NCBI GenBank assembly: GCA_025362495.1
Contig: JANYGI010000097.1
Coordinates: forward strand, 1-56,476
Length of the DNA stretch: 56,476 nt
Reading direction: 5' to 3'
From: Byssovorax sp.
GTDB taxonomy: Bacteria > Myxococcota_A > Polyangia > Polyangiales > Polyangiaceae
Below are positions 34,195 through 42,508 of the stretch, in pieces; the stretch's first letter is position 1, and every line of letters begins with the position of its first letter. A model generated the notes under the pieces. That model saw nothing but the letters and a program-made list of their open reading frames with translations. It ran no database searches and had not been told where the DNA came from. The position numbers and the translations under genes were made by a program.

Positions 34195-35394
34195 TCAGGG
34201 CGCGGTTCCGGCGAGGATCCTCATCGCGCGGAGCCGGTAGCCGGCGGCGTTGCCGGAGATCATGCCCGGCGGAAAGATCGGCTCTTCGATCGTCGCGTCC
34301 ACGGCGTCGCACGCGAGCCAGCGCTGCTGGATCACCTGCGCGTGGACGACTCCCGGCAGCGTCAGACTGCCAATCGGGGTGCGCGCGAGCGTCGCCAGGT
34401 CGAGCCGCGCGGTCTCGCACGTATCGTCCGCGCAGACGAGACCTCTGGCCAGCGTCCCGTCGAGGACCTGATCGCCGACGGCGTAGCTGTTCGCGATCGC
34501 GTAGAGGAGCGGATCATCGGTCGAGCCTCCCATTTGCGTGCCCTCGGGGCTCACACGCCAGACCTGCGGAGTCCCTGATGGGAGGAAGTCGCCGACGAGA
34601 AACCAGCCCTTCGGCGCCGGGACTGCCAGCCAGTAATTCTTGACGATCTCCGGCGTCGTGAGGATCGTCGTCCACGTTGCCCCCGGAACGAGCGGGGCAA
34701 ACGAGACCGACGTCCCGTCGGTCAACGAGCGGGTATACGCCGTCACGACCGGTCCAGAAGGGAGGGTGACGCGCCTCATCGGCGTCCTGTCGCCAACTTC
34801 GAAGAGCGGTGTGCTCTGGCCCGTGGCCCACTCGAAGCGCTCCAGATCGGGCTTGGCGTGCCCCCAGAGGATCGCCTCGTCGCCGGAGAATGCTCCGAAG
34901 AACGGCGAGTAGCCGGCCGGCAAGTCGTGACTCATCCCCGCGCTCCAGACTTCGCCCTTCGCGTCGAGCGTGAGATCCGTGAGGGCCGCTGCTGCAGGAC
35001 TCTTTTCGACGACGCATCGGAGCGGATCGCCGTAGCACCCGGCGTAGCCCGGAACGTGATGAAGCAACGAAGTCACTCCGGTCGCCAGGTCGACGAAGCG
35101 GAGGGTCGCGCTCGGCCCGGGCTCCGGGGAGTCCGCAGCCTCGATGTACTCACGTCCGTTCACCGAGACCACGAATGGCTCCGAGGTGTCTTTCGCGTCT
35201 TCGTACACCACGCGGGGCGCCACCGATCCGGGGCACCCGACGTCGGCGACGCAGGCCCCTTCGTCGCAGCGCTCGCCGACGACGCAGCCGAACGAGGTCA
35301 CGCAGGGAGCGCCGCTCGCAGGAGCAGGAGCCGGCGTCACGTCGACCGAGCCGCAGCCGACGAGCGCGAGAAGACCGATCAGCAAGCGGCGCAT
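34195..35394 (-). CDS. Hypothetical lipoprotein with beta-propeller-like repeats
   Basis: The protein has 399 residues. The start is the second Met of the frame (35394), because MRRLLIGLLALVGCGS gives a clean signal with lipobox Cys14. A short Cys-rich segment (GAPCVTSFGCVVGERCDEGA) resembles the Cys modules of other myxobacterial lipoproteins. The rest has blade-like strands (ATLRFVDLATGVTSLL, LTDLTLDAKGEVWSAG, PQVWRVSPEGTQ, TARLDLATLARTPIG) suggesting a propeller. No catalytic motif or known family was recognised. Confidence 0.65.
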   Translation of the reverse strand: MRRLLIGLLALVGCGSVDVTPAPAPASGAPCVTSFGCVVGERCDEGACVADVGCPGSVAPRVVYEDAKDTSEPFVVSVNGREYIEAADSPEPGPSATLRFVDLATGVTSLLHHVPGYAGCYGDPLRCVVEKSPAAAALTDLTLDAKGEVWSAGMSHDLPAGYSPFFGAFSGDEAILWGHAKPDLERFEWATGQSTPLFEVGDRTPMRRVTLPSGPVVTAYTRSLTDGTSVSFAPLVPGATWTTILTTPEIVKNYWLAVPAPKGWFLVGDFLPSGTPQVWRVSPEGTQMGGSTDDPLLYAIANSYAVGDQVLDGTLARGLVCADDTCETARLDLATLARTPIGSLTLPGVVHAQVIQQRWLACDAVDATIEEPIFPPGMISGNAAGYRLRAMRILAGTAP

Positions 35395-35407
35395 GCCACC
35401 AGCAGTA

Positions 35408-35734
35408 TCAGCCCCGCTGCTCCCGCGGCGAACTACTTGCATCGCGAACGCCGGTGAGCTTCGTCGCGGGAAAGACGCCGGCCTTTGCCGTGCCCACCAT
35501 CGCGTCGCCGTCGATGGTGACCTCGAATTTCACGTTGAGCCGCAGGGGTTTCGTCACGTCTTGATTCCATGTCAGGCGACTGCCGTCGATGCGCGCCTCG
35601 AGGAACGAGACGGTCTCCTGGCCTTGCCGGGCCGTACCCCGGAGCGCTCCATCGGTCGTGGTGATTTCGAGCACGATGGGCTGCTTGCCGATCGGCGTGG
35701 CGATGATGACGTTCCAGGTTCCGTCGACGACCAT
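35408..35734 (-). CDS. Small conserved beta-rich hypothetical protein
   Basis: This 108-residue protein has an ATG preceded by AAAGGAG at a suitable distance, which decides this start over the upstream in-frame one. The sequence is strand-rich (GTWNVIIATPIGKQPIVLEI, then GTARQGQETVSFLEARIDGS and LKFEVTIDGD-like end), with the W-N-x-x-I-x-T-P-I-G opening found in small soluble proteins of actinobacteria and proteobacteria. No function is known. It follows the DJ-1 gene on the same strand by 35 bases and may share its transcript. Confidence 0.75.
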   Translation of the reverse strand: MVVDGTWNVIIATPIGKQPIVLEITTTDGALRGTARQGQETVSFLEARIDGSRLTWNQDVTKPLRLNVKFEVTIDGDAMVGTAKAGVFPATKLTGVRDASSSPREQRG

Positions 35735-35769
35735 TCGATAACTCCTTTGCCGCAATCCATGCCGTGAAA

Positions 35770-36417
35770 TCAGGGCGCGATCGGCTCGGGACCGCGCGCC
35801 CGCCACACCGTGCCTCGCCGCTCGTAGGCGAACAGCGACTCGACCGCGTGGGCGATCCGCGGGCCGATCTCGCGCTCGAGCAGGTACAGCGCGAGATCGA
35901 GCCCCGACGTCACGCCACCCGCGGAGACGAGGTTACCGTCGTCGACCACGCGCGCGGCGACGGCGATAGCGCCCGTCGCCGCGAGCACGTCCATACCGAG
36001 GTGGTGAGTGACCGCGTGGCGCCCGGTCAGGAGCCCGGCCATCGCCAGCACGAGAGAGCCACCGCAGACCGTGGCCACGGTGACCCCCGGCCTCCCGAGA
36101 GCGCGCTCCAGCGGCGCCGAGAGGCCACTCTCGATGGCGCGACCGAGGAGAGCAGGTATCGTGTCGGGTCCATCACCGCTGACCGGGCCGGCGGCGCCCG
36201 GCACGAGGATCAGAGTGGCACGCTCCACATCGAGCGCCGCGGTGGCGGCGATCGTGACGCCGCTCGGGCCGCTGGGCACCGCGCGGGCTCCCGCCAGCGA
36301 GACGAATTCGACGCGAAGGGCGCCTCCCGCCGCGATCCCGCCGGCAGAGAGCACCTCGTAGGGCGCGACCGCGTCCAGCAGATCGAAGCCGTCGAAGAGG
36401 ACAATCTGAGCGAGCAT
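35770..36417 (-). CDS. DJ-1/PfpI (isonitrile hydratase-like) family protein
   Basis: The protein has 215 residues, with GGAAGGA before the ATG at 36417. The sequence reads IVLFDGFDLLDAVAPYEVL, then TLILVPGAAGPVSGDG, and the nucleophile elbow VATVCGGSLVLAMAGLLTGR (Cys118) and AVTHHLGMD, ending in GGVTSGLDLALYLLE. This is the GATase1_PfpI branch related to isonitrile hydratase and to the N-domain of GlxA-type regulators; here no AraC-type DNA-binding domain follows. The activity cannot be fixed (glyoxalase III, hydratase or chaperone). Confidence 0.85.
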   Translation of the reverse strand: MLAQIVLFDGFDLLDAVAPYEVLSAGGIAAGGALRVEFVSLAGARAVPSGPSGVTIAATAALDVERATLILVPGAAGPVSGDGPDTIPALLGRAIESGLSAPLERALGRPGVTVATVCGGSLVLAMAGLLTGRHAVTHHLGMDVLAATGAIAVAARVVDDGNLVSAGGVTSGLDLALYLLEREIGPRIAHAVESLFAYERRGTVWRARGPEPIAP

Positions 36418-36557
36418 GGCAATCCTTCCCGGGCCGCGGCAACTCACGACCACGACCCCGACTATCGCTCCCCCGCCCCGCCCGCGCGAGCGGCCAAAAC
36501 GACAATGATCGACGACTTCGCGCCACGCCTGCCGCGCGCCTGCGCGTAGAGTGGCGC

Positions 36558-37502
36558 ATGCCTTCTCCTCCCTCGCCCTCACGCCGCGATCGGCTCGCCG
36601 GGGGCGTTCACGGCCTCCTCGTCGGCGACGCGGTCGGTGTCCCGTACGAGTTTCACCGGCCCGAGGCGCTCCCCGAGCTCGCCGCGATCGAGCTCGATCC
36701 GCCGGCGAATTTTCACCGCGCGCACCTCGGCGTCCCGCCCGGCACCTGGTCGGACGACGGCGCCCACGCCCTCTGCCTGCTGGCCTCGCTGCTCGAAAAA
36801 GATCGGCTCGACGTCGACGATCTCGGGCGACGCCTGCTGGCCTGGTACGACGAGGGGTATCTGGCCGTCGGAGGCAAGGTGTTCGACGTCGGTATCCAGA
36901 CGGGTCGCGCCCTCCGCGCGCTCCGCAGCGGGACTCCGGCCTCGCACAGCGGGCCTGCCGACACGCAGGACAACGGCAATGGCGCGCTGATGCGCGTGCT
37001 CCCGCTGGCGCTCTGGCACCGCGGCCCGGACGCCGAGCTGGTCTGTGACGCCCACGATCAATCGGCCGTGACCCACGGACACCCTCGCTCCCAGGCGTGC
37101 TGCGCCCTTTACTGCCTCTGGGCCCGCCGGATCCTCGCTGACGCGGCCGATCCCTGGGCCGAGGCGGTGGCCGCGCTCCGCTCGATTTACAGCGATTTTC
37201 CTGGCTACTCCGGAGAGCTCGAAGGCGCGATCCGCCCCGACGACGCGCCCGACGGGCGAGGCGGTGGCTACGTGGTCGACTGCCTGCGATCGGCGCGCCT
37301 GGCGATGCTCGCCGGCCCCTACGAAGCGGTGGTGAAGGCGGCCATCGCGCTCGGCCACGACACCGACACGACGGCCTGCGTCGCGGGCGGGGTCGCCGGC
37401 GCGCGAGACGGCGTCGAGGCCATTCCGCCGCGCTGGCTCGACCGCCTGCGCGGTCGCGATCTCTGCGATCCGTTGATCGAAGCCTTGCTGGCGCGGGGAT
37501 GA
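36558..37502 (+). CDS. ADP-ribosylglycohydrolase family protein
   Basis: The protein has 314 residues. The family's metal-binding signatures are present: LLVGDAVGVPYE (residues 21-30), TWSDDGA (63-69) and, near the end, ALGHDTDTTACVAGG. These supply the two-magnesium site of DraG/ARH enzymes, which remove ADP-ribose from proteins (or from small molecules or DNA). No partner ADP-ribosyltransferase is in the window. It is divergent from the DJ-1 gene with about 140 bases between. Confidence 0.9.
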   Translation: MPSPPSPSRRDRLAGGVHGLLVGDAVGVPYEFHRPEALPELAAIELDPPANFHRAHLGVPPGTWSDDGAHALCLLASLLEKDRLDVDDLGRRLLAWYDEGYLAVGGKVFDVGIQTGRALRALRSGTPASHSGPADTQDNGNGALMRVLPLALWHRGPDAELVCDAHDQSAVTHGHPRSQACCALYCLWARRILADAADPWAEAVAALRSIYSDFPGYSGELEGAIRPDDAPDGRGGGYVVDCLRSARLAMLAGPYEAVVKAAIALGHDTDTTACVAGGVAGARDGVEAIPPRWLDRLRGRDLCDPLIEALLARG

Positions 37503-37646
37503 GTCGCCGCGCGCAACCAGGGCCGGCGCAAACCGTCCCGGAAACAACGCCGCACAATCCATTCATTCCGGGCCTTGCGCAGAGTCCATCTTGCGCGGAA
37601 GATAGCTCGAGGGGGCTTTCGGGGACATTCGTCTCCGGATCTGGCC

Positions 37647-39902
37647 ATGCAAGCAGAGCTGAACACGCGGGCGACATTGACGAGCTCGCCCGGCGCGCGC
37701 CCGGCGCAGGAGCAGGTGCGCGTGCTGCCTGGCCTCGTCGCCGGGGCGATCTCCGGCACCCTGATCGTCACGTTCGGGATCTCGCTGGCGGCGCTCATCT
37801 TCACGGGCGATCTGGCGCACTACGTTCCGGCCGGGATTGGCGTCCTCCTGTTCAGCTCGTTCCTGATCGGCGCGGTCGTCGCGCTCAAGAGCTCGTTCAA
37901 GCCCGTGATCTCGGCTCCGCAGGAGAACACCTCGGTCATCCTCGCCCTGATGGCGACGGCGATTGGCCAGAAGCTCCCCGCGGGCGCCGACGCGCTGCCC
38001 ACCATCCTCGCCTCGTTCGCGCTGGCCTCGATCGGGACTGGCACCCTCTTTGCGATCCTCGGGTGGCTGCGGCTCGGGAAGATCGTCCGCTACATCCCCT
38101 ACCCCGTGATTGGCGGCTTCCTCGGCGGCACCGGCTGGCTCCTCGTGCAAGGCTCGCTCTCGGTCCTCACCGGCGTCACGATCACCGCCGACAACGTGCA
38201 GCGGCTGTTCGCCCCCGGCGCGGCGGTGGCCTGGGTCCCGGGGATCGCGTTCGGCGCGCTGATCACGCTGGTGATCCGCCGCAAACATCATTTCTTGTTG
38301 CTCCCTGGCCTGCTCGCCGGCGGGGTCGGGATATTCTATCTGGTGCTCGCCGCCTCCGGCATCTCGGTCGCCACGGCCGAGGCCCGCGGGTATCTGCTCG
38401 GCCCCTTCCCACAAGGAGGCCTGTGGCCGCCGTTTCGCCTCGAAGCGCTGGGGCGCATCGACTGGGGCATCCTCCGCGGCATGGCGGGCAGCATCGCGGC
38501 GCTGACGGTGCTCGCGGCGATATCGATCCTCCTCAACGCCTCTGGCCTCGAGCTCGCCACCGACGAGGAGATCGATCTCGATCGCGAGCTGCGCGCCACG
38601 GCCCTCGCCAACCTGCTCTCCGGCGCGCTCGGCGGCGTCATGGGCTACCTGTCGCTGAGCGAGTCCACGCTCAATTACAAGATCGGCGCGCGGACGCGGC
38701 TACCTGGCCTGATCTCGGCCGGCCTCAGCCTGCTCACCCTCATCGCCGGGGCCGCCGCCGTCTCCTATTTCCCCAAGCCCGTCCTCGGAGGATTGCTGTT
38801 CTTCCTCGGCCTCTCGTTCCTGCTCGAGACGGTCTACGACGCCTGGTTTCGCCTCCCGGTGGTGGAGTATGCGCTGGTGCTCGCCATCCTCGGCGCGGTG
38901 GTCATGCAGGGGTTCCTCGCGGGGATCGGCGCCGGCCTGGTGATCTCGGCGGTGCTGTTCGCCGCGAGCTACGCGCGGATCCAGGTCGTCAAGCACGCGA
39001 TCAAGGGCTCGCTCCTCCGCAGCAAGGCCTCGCGCACGGCCGCGAAAGAGACGATCTTGAAGCGGCGCGGGGGCCGGATCCACGTGCTCCAGCTCCAGGG
39101 CTACATCTTCTTCGGCACCGCGTACGATCTACTGAAAGACGTGCAGCTGCGCCTGCTCGCGGTCGGGGCCGACAAGGCGCGCTTCGTCGTCCTCGATTTT
39201 CATCACGTCGACGGGCTCGATTCATCGGCCGTGGTCGCCTTCACGCGCATGCGCAAGCTCGCCGCGGCCGAGGGCGCGACGCTGGCCTTCACCGAGCTGC
39301 CGAGGAGCGTGTCACGGCAGCTCGAGCGCGGCGGGTGCCTCGATCGCGCGGCCGCGGCGCCGCCGCCCGGGCGCCTGCCTCGGGCGGCGCGCCCCGCTGC
39401 GGCGGTGTTCGAGGATCTCGATCGCGGCCTCGAGTGGTGTGAAAATCAGGTCCTCGGCGCCGGCTCGGAGGACGAGATCGCCCCCGAATCCGAGCGCGCC
39501 CTGCTGCATCGGCTCCGCGATTACCTCGAGCGGATCGAGGCCCCGGCGGGCTACGATCTCTACCGCCGCGGCGACGTGGCCGACGATCTCATCCTGATCG
39601 AATCGGGCGAGGTCGTGGCCTGGATCGAGGTCGACGAGGGCCGCTCGAAGCGCCTGCGCACCATGGGCGCGGGCAGCGTCGTCGGCGAGGCGGGGCTGTA
39701 CCTCGGGCAGCCGCGATCGGCCTCGGTGCGCACGTCGCGCCCCTCGGTGCTTCATCGCCTCACGGCCGGATCGCTGCGGCGAATGACGCGCGACGCGCCC
39801 GAGCTCGCGGCGGCGCTTCATCAGTACGTGGCGCGCCTGCTCGCCGAGCGCGTGGTCGAGACCACCAGCGCGGCGCAGATGGTGTTCTACGGCGGAGTGT
39901 GA
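37647..39902 (+). CDS. SulP anion transporter with STAS and cyclic-nucleotide-binding domains
   Basis: The protein has 751 residues; the ATG at 37647 is taken because the 24 codons before it are Arg-rich leader. The first 430 residues are a SulP permease with 10-14 membrane segments (GLVAGAISGTLIVTFGISLA; FKPVISAPQENTSVILALMA; YIPYPVIGGFLGGTGWLL; GALGGVMGYLSLSES). A STAS domain follows (HVLQLQGYIFFGTAYDLL; FVVLDFHHVDGLDSSAVVAF). The C-terminal 130 residues are a CNB-like module (YDLYRRGDVADDLILIESGE; GSVVGEAGLYLGQPRSASVR). The architecture suggests bicarbonate or sulfate uptake gated by a nucleotide. The stop overlaps the next start (GTGA). Confidence 0.9.
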   Translation: MQAELNTRATLTSSPGARPAQEQVRVLPGLVAGAISGTLIVTFGISLAALIFTGDLAHYVPAGIGVLLFSSFLIGAVVALKSSFKPVISAPQENTSVILALMATAIGQKLPAGADALPTILASFALASIGTGTLFAILGWLRLGKIVRYIPYPVIGGFLGGTGWLLVQGSLSVLTGVTITADNVQRLFAPGAAVAWVPGIAFGALITLVIRRKHHFLLLPGLLAGGVGIFYLVLAASGISVATAEARGYLLGPFPQGGLWPPFRLEALGRIDWGILRGMAGSIAALTVLAAISILLNASGLELATDEEIDLDRELRATALANLLSGALGGVMGYLSLSESTLNYKIGARTRLPGLISAGLSLLTLIAGAAAVSYFPKPVLGGLLFFLGLSFLLETVYDAWFRLPVVEYALVLAILGAVVMQGFLAGIGAGLVISAVLFAASYARIQVVKHAIKGSLLRSKASRTAAKETILKRRGGRIHVLQLQGYIFFGTAYDLLKDVQLRLLAVGADKARFVVLDFHHVDGLDSSAVVAFTRMRKLAAAEGATLAFTELPRSVSRQLERGGCLDRAAAAPPPGRLPRAARPAAAVFEDLDRGLEWCENQVLGAGSEDEIAPESERALLHRLRDYLERIEAPAGYDLYRRGDVADDLILIESGEVVAWIEVDEGRSKRLRTMGAGSVVGEAGLYLGQPRSASVRTSRPSVLHRLTAGSLRRMTRDAPELAAALHQYVARLLAERVVETTSAAQMVFYGGV

Positions 39903-41065
39903 TCCGCCGACGCGAACGGCTAACGTGGCCCGCGCCGATGCCGACCCCGACGCCGCCCGCGAGGCCCACGCTCCTGCCCGCGCCGGGCGAGCCCGACGCT
40001 TGTTATCTCCTCGATCTCTCGGGCTGGGCGCGCGGGATCCACGAGGTGCGTCGGCCGCTCACCGGCGATCATGTCGTCTCGCGATCGGTCGTGGGGCGCC
40101 TGGTGAACCTGCTGCTCGATCAGCGGCCGGCGTTCCTCGCCGTCGCCGCCGACACCCCGGGCGCGACGTGGCAGAACGCGATCTGGCCCGGATACAAGGC
40201 GAAACGCGTCGATCCCGGCGCCGCGTACGACGCCGAGATCGAGACGATCCTCCGCGTGCTCGTCGCCCACCGGATCCCCGTGCTCCGCGCCGCGGGCTTC
40301 GAGGCCGACGATCTCCTCGCGACGGCGGCGAGGCGCGCGCGCCGCGCGGGGCTCCGCGTGGTGATCGTCAGCCGCGATCACGATCTCTGGCAGCTCTGCG
40401 ACGAGGCCGGCGAGATCGTGGCCTGGGACGGCGCCGCCGACACGGCGATCGGCGCCGCGGAGGTGCGCGCGCGCTACGGCGTCGGTCCCGAGCTGCTCGC
40501 CGATCTGATGGCGCTCGCGGGCGACTCGGACGAGGCGCCCGGGATCGCCGGCATCGGCGAGAAGACGGCGGCGGAGCTGCTGCGCAAGCGCGGATCGCTC
40601 GCGGAAGTGCTGCGAAAATGGGACTGGGAGACGGGAGCACGCCGCGCGCGCCTGCGCGACGGAGGCGACGCGGCGCGGATGTCGCGCGAGCTGGTCACGC
40701 TGCGCGAGGACGCGCCGATCGCCCTCGATCTCGCCGAGCTGGCCGTGGGCTGGGACGCGGCCGACGCCGCGGTGATCCGCGCGCTCGGCGTCGAGCTGGA
40801 GATCCCGCGGATGATCGGCGTGCTGCCGGGAGGCTTTCCGAAGAAGCCGCCCCGCGCCGAGCAGCTCGCCGCGATGGCGGCCGCGCCGGTATCCGCAGAG
40901 CCGAGCATGCCTGTCGCGATCGCGATCGTGATCGCCGCGCCCGAGCCGGCCGCGCCTGCGCCGGTCGTCGCTATCGCGCCCACCGTCGCTCCGCTCGACG
41001 AGAGCGGCCCGCGTCAGGGCGATCTCTTCGCGCGCCTCGCGCCGCCGCGCGGCGAGGGGGCCTGA
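39899..41065 (+). CDS. 5'-3' exonuclease (PolA N-terminal-like, FEN family)
   Basis: The protein has 388 residues, starting at a GTG overlapping the transporter stop; the ATG at 39938 is a possible alternative. The flap-endonuclease fold is clear: CYLLDLSGWARGIHEVRRPL, FLAVAADTPGATWQNAIWPG with YKAKR, the metal-binding AAGFEADDLLATAA and VVIVSRDHDLWQL, a DLMALAGDSDEAPGIAGIG Asp cluster, and the helix-hairpin-helix GIGEKTAAELLRKRG. The last 100 residues are a low-complexity Ala/Pro linker ending RQGDLFARLAPPRGEGA. No polymerase domain follows, so it is a stand-alone 5' nuclease. Co-translation with a transporter is unusual. Confidence 0.88.
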   Translation: MIRRRERLTWPAPMPTPTPPARPTLLPAPGEPDACYLLDLSGWARGIHEVRRPLTGDHVVSRSVVGRLVNLLLDQRPAFLAVAADTPGATWQNAIWPGYKAKRVDPGAAYDAEIETILRVLVAHRIPVLRAAGFEADDLLATAARRARRAGLRVVIVSRDHDLWQLCDEAGEIVAWDGAADTAIGAAEVRARYGVGPELLADLMALAGDSDEAPGIAGIGEKTAAELLRKRGSLAEVLRKWDWETGARRARLRDGGDAARMSRELVTLREDAPIALDLAELAVGWDAADAAVIRALGVELEIPRMIGVLPGGFPKKPPRAEQLAAMAAAPVSAEPSMPVAIAIVIAAPEPAAPAPVVAIAPTVAPLDESGPRQGDLFARLAPPRGEGA

Positions 41066-41069
41066 CGCC

Positions 41070-42413
41070 TCACTGGCAGACGACGAGGACCTCGATCGGC
41101 CGGTCTTTCGCGTCACCGAAGAGATCGCACGTGGCCGGACAGAGGACGATCCGCGCGGGCGCGATCGGCCCCGAAGGATCCCTGTCGAAGTAGAATCCGC
41201 CCGTCGCCGCGTCGCAGCCAACGGCCGAGTCGCGGCGCTGCGCCAGCGTCGGCTGGCCACCGGGCGGCGTGAGGCGCACCGTCGCGCGGGCGAGATCGGG
41301 CCGCGCCCCGCCGCTCGTGGGGATCGCGTACTCGCACGCTTCGGACGAGTGCCGCACGTTCCCCAGGGCCTCCAGGAGCTTCTGCGAGACGATCTCGCTC
41401 GTGGTGATCACCAGCGCCGTCTTGCTCCCGCCGGCCGCCGCTATCGCGTCGAGGTTGCTTTGCGCCGCCGCCTTCTCGTCGGGGGAGAGCACGCCAATCA
41501 GGAACGTTTGCACGCCGCCCGAGAGCCCGGCGCTGGCGGCGTCGACGAGGGCCGGTATCCCCGACTGGAGATCGGTCTTCTTGATCGCCGGATCACAGGT
41601 GGTGGGGAGCCCGTCGGTCGCGAGGATCACGATCGCCTTGTGGGTCGGGAGGGCGAGCGTTCGCGCCTGGGCCGCCGCGATCGCGCCGGAGAGCGCCGCG
41701 AGCGTGGGAGTCGCGCCGGCGGGATCGCGCGCGTCCATCGCCGCGAGGATGTCCGGCGCCGCGGCCGGGAGCAGCTCGACGGCGACGACCGGCGTCGCGT
41801 ACGCGCCGAGGTCGCACGACGATTGGTTGTCGCAGATGCCCTCGTCGAGGCAGGCGCCCAGCCCGCCGCCGCACATCGGCGTCTGCGCAGGGATGCAGTG
41901 CTGGCCGAGATCGTTCTGGCACCGTCCGAGCGTGAGGCACGCGTCGTTCACCTGCCCGAGCGCGGCGCAGTCCGCGTCCGTCTCGCAGAGATCGGTGGCC
42001 GTGGGCAGGCACGCTCGGATGATGTCGCACGCCCCCGGAAGGCCGCAGTCGGCGTCGCTGCTGCAGTTCTGGGGCACGTGAGGATCGAGGATGGGAAAGA
42101 AGGCGATCTCCGCGCCGATGCCGGCCGACGCTGGATCGATGAGGAACTGGCCCAGCGCCTGCCGCATCGCCGACCACTTCGAGATGCCCTCGGCCGTCTT
42201 GAAGTCCATCGAGCCCGACGAGTCGACCATCAGGAACACGTCGAGCGGCGCAACGTCGGCCACGGCGTTGAACGCGGTGCACGCGGCCCTGTCGCCGATC
42301 GGCAGGCCGGTGCGCGCCCCACAGGCGGGCCCGAGCGTCGCCGCAGCGGTGAGCAGAAGCGCCGTCGCGCCGAGCTTCGTCGACCAGGATCCCGCCGTGC
42401 GCGTCGCGCCCAT
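41070..42413 (-). CDS. von Willebrand A-domain lipoprotein
   Basis: The protein has 447 residues; GGAGG lies 7 bases before the ATG at 42413. The signal ends at LGPAC (Cys31). The vWA domain begins PLDVFLMVDSSGSMDFK, an intact MIDAS D-x-S-x-S (from Asp64), interrupted by a Cys-rich insertion with C-x5-C pairs (NCSSDADCGLPGACDIIRAC; ETDADCAALGQVNDACLTLG), and resumes with HKAIVILATDGLPTTCDP. The C-terminus ends with a strand-rich region (IEVLVVCQ). Such proteins are abundant surface lipoproteins of myxobacteria, thought to mediate metal-dependent adhesion. It starts 4 bases beyond the exonuclease stop on the other strand. Confidence 0.9.
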   Translation of the reverse strand: MGATRTAGSWSTKLGATALLLTAAATLGPACGARTGLPIGDRAACTAFNAVADVAPLDVFLMVDSSGSMDFKTAEGISKWSAMRQALGQFLIDPASAGIGAEIAFFPILDPHVPQNCSSDADCGLPGACDIIRACLPTATDLCETDADCAALGQVNDACLTLGRCQNDLGQHCIPAQTPMCGGGLGACLDEGICDNQSSCDLGAYATPVVAVELLPAAAPDILAAMDARDPAGATPTLAALSGAIAAAQARTLALPTHKAIVILATDGLPTTCDPAIKKTDLQSGIPALVDAASAGLSGGVQTFLIGVLSPDEKAAAQSNLDAIAAAGGSKTALVITTSEIVSQKLLEALGNVRHSSEACEYAIPTSGGARPDLARATVRLTPPGGQPTLAQRRDSAVGCDAATGGFYFDRDPSGPIAPARIVLCPATCDLFGDAKDRPIEVLVVCQ

Positions 42414-42508
42414 GAGCCACCTCCACACCGAGCCAGGAGGGCACCGTAGCGGAGAAGCGAGCGGCGCGGGACGCCGGCGGCGATTGCCACGCTCGCTGGC
42501 GCGCAATT

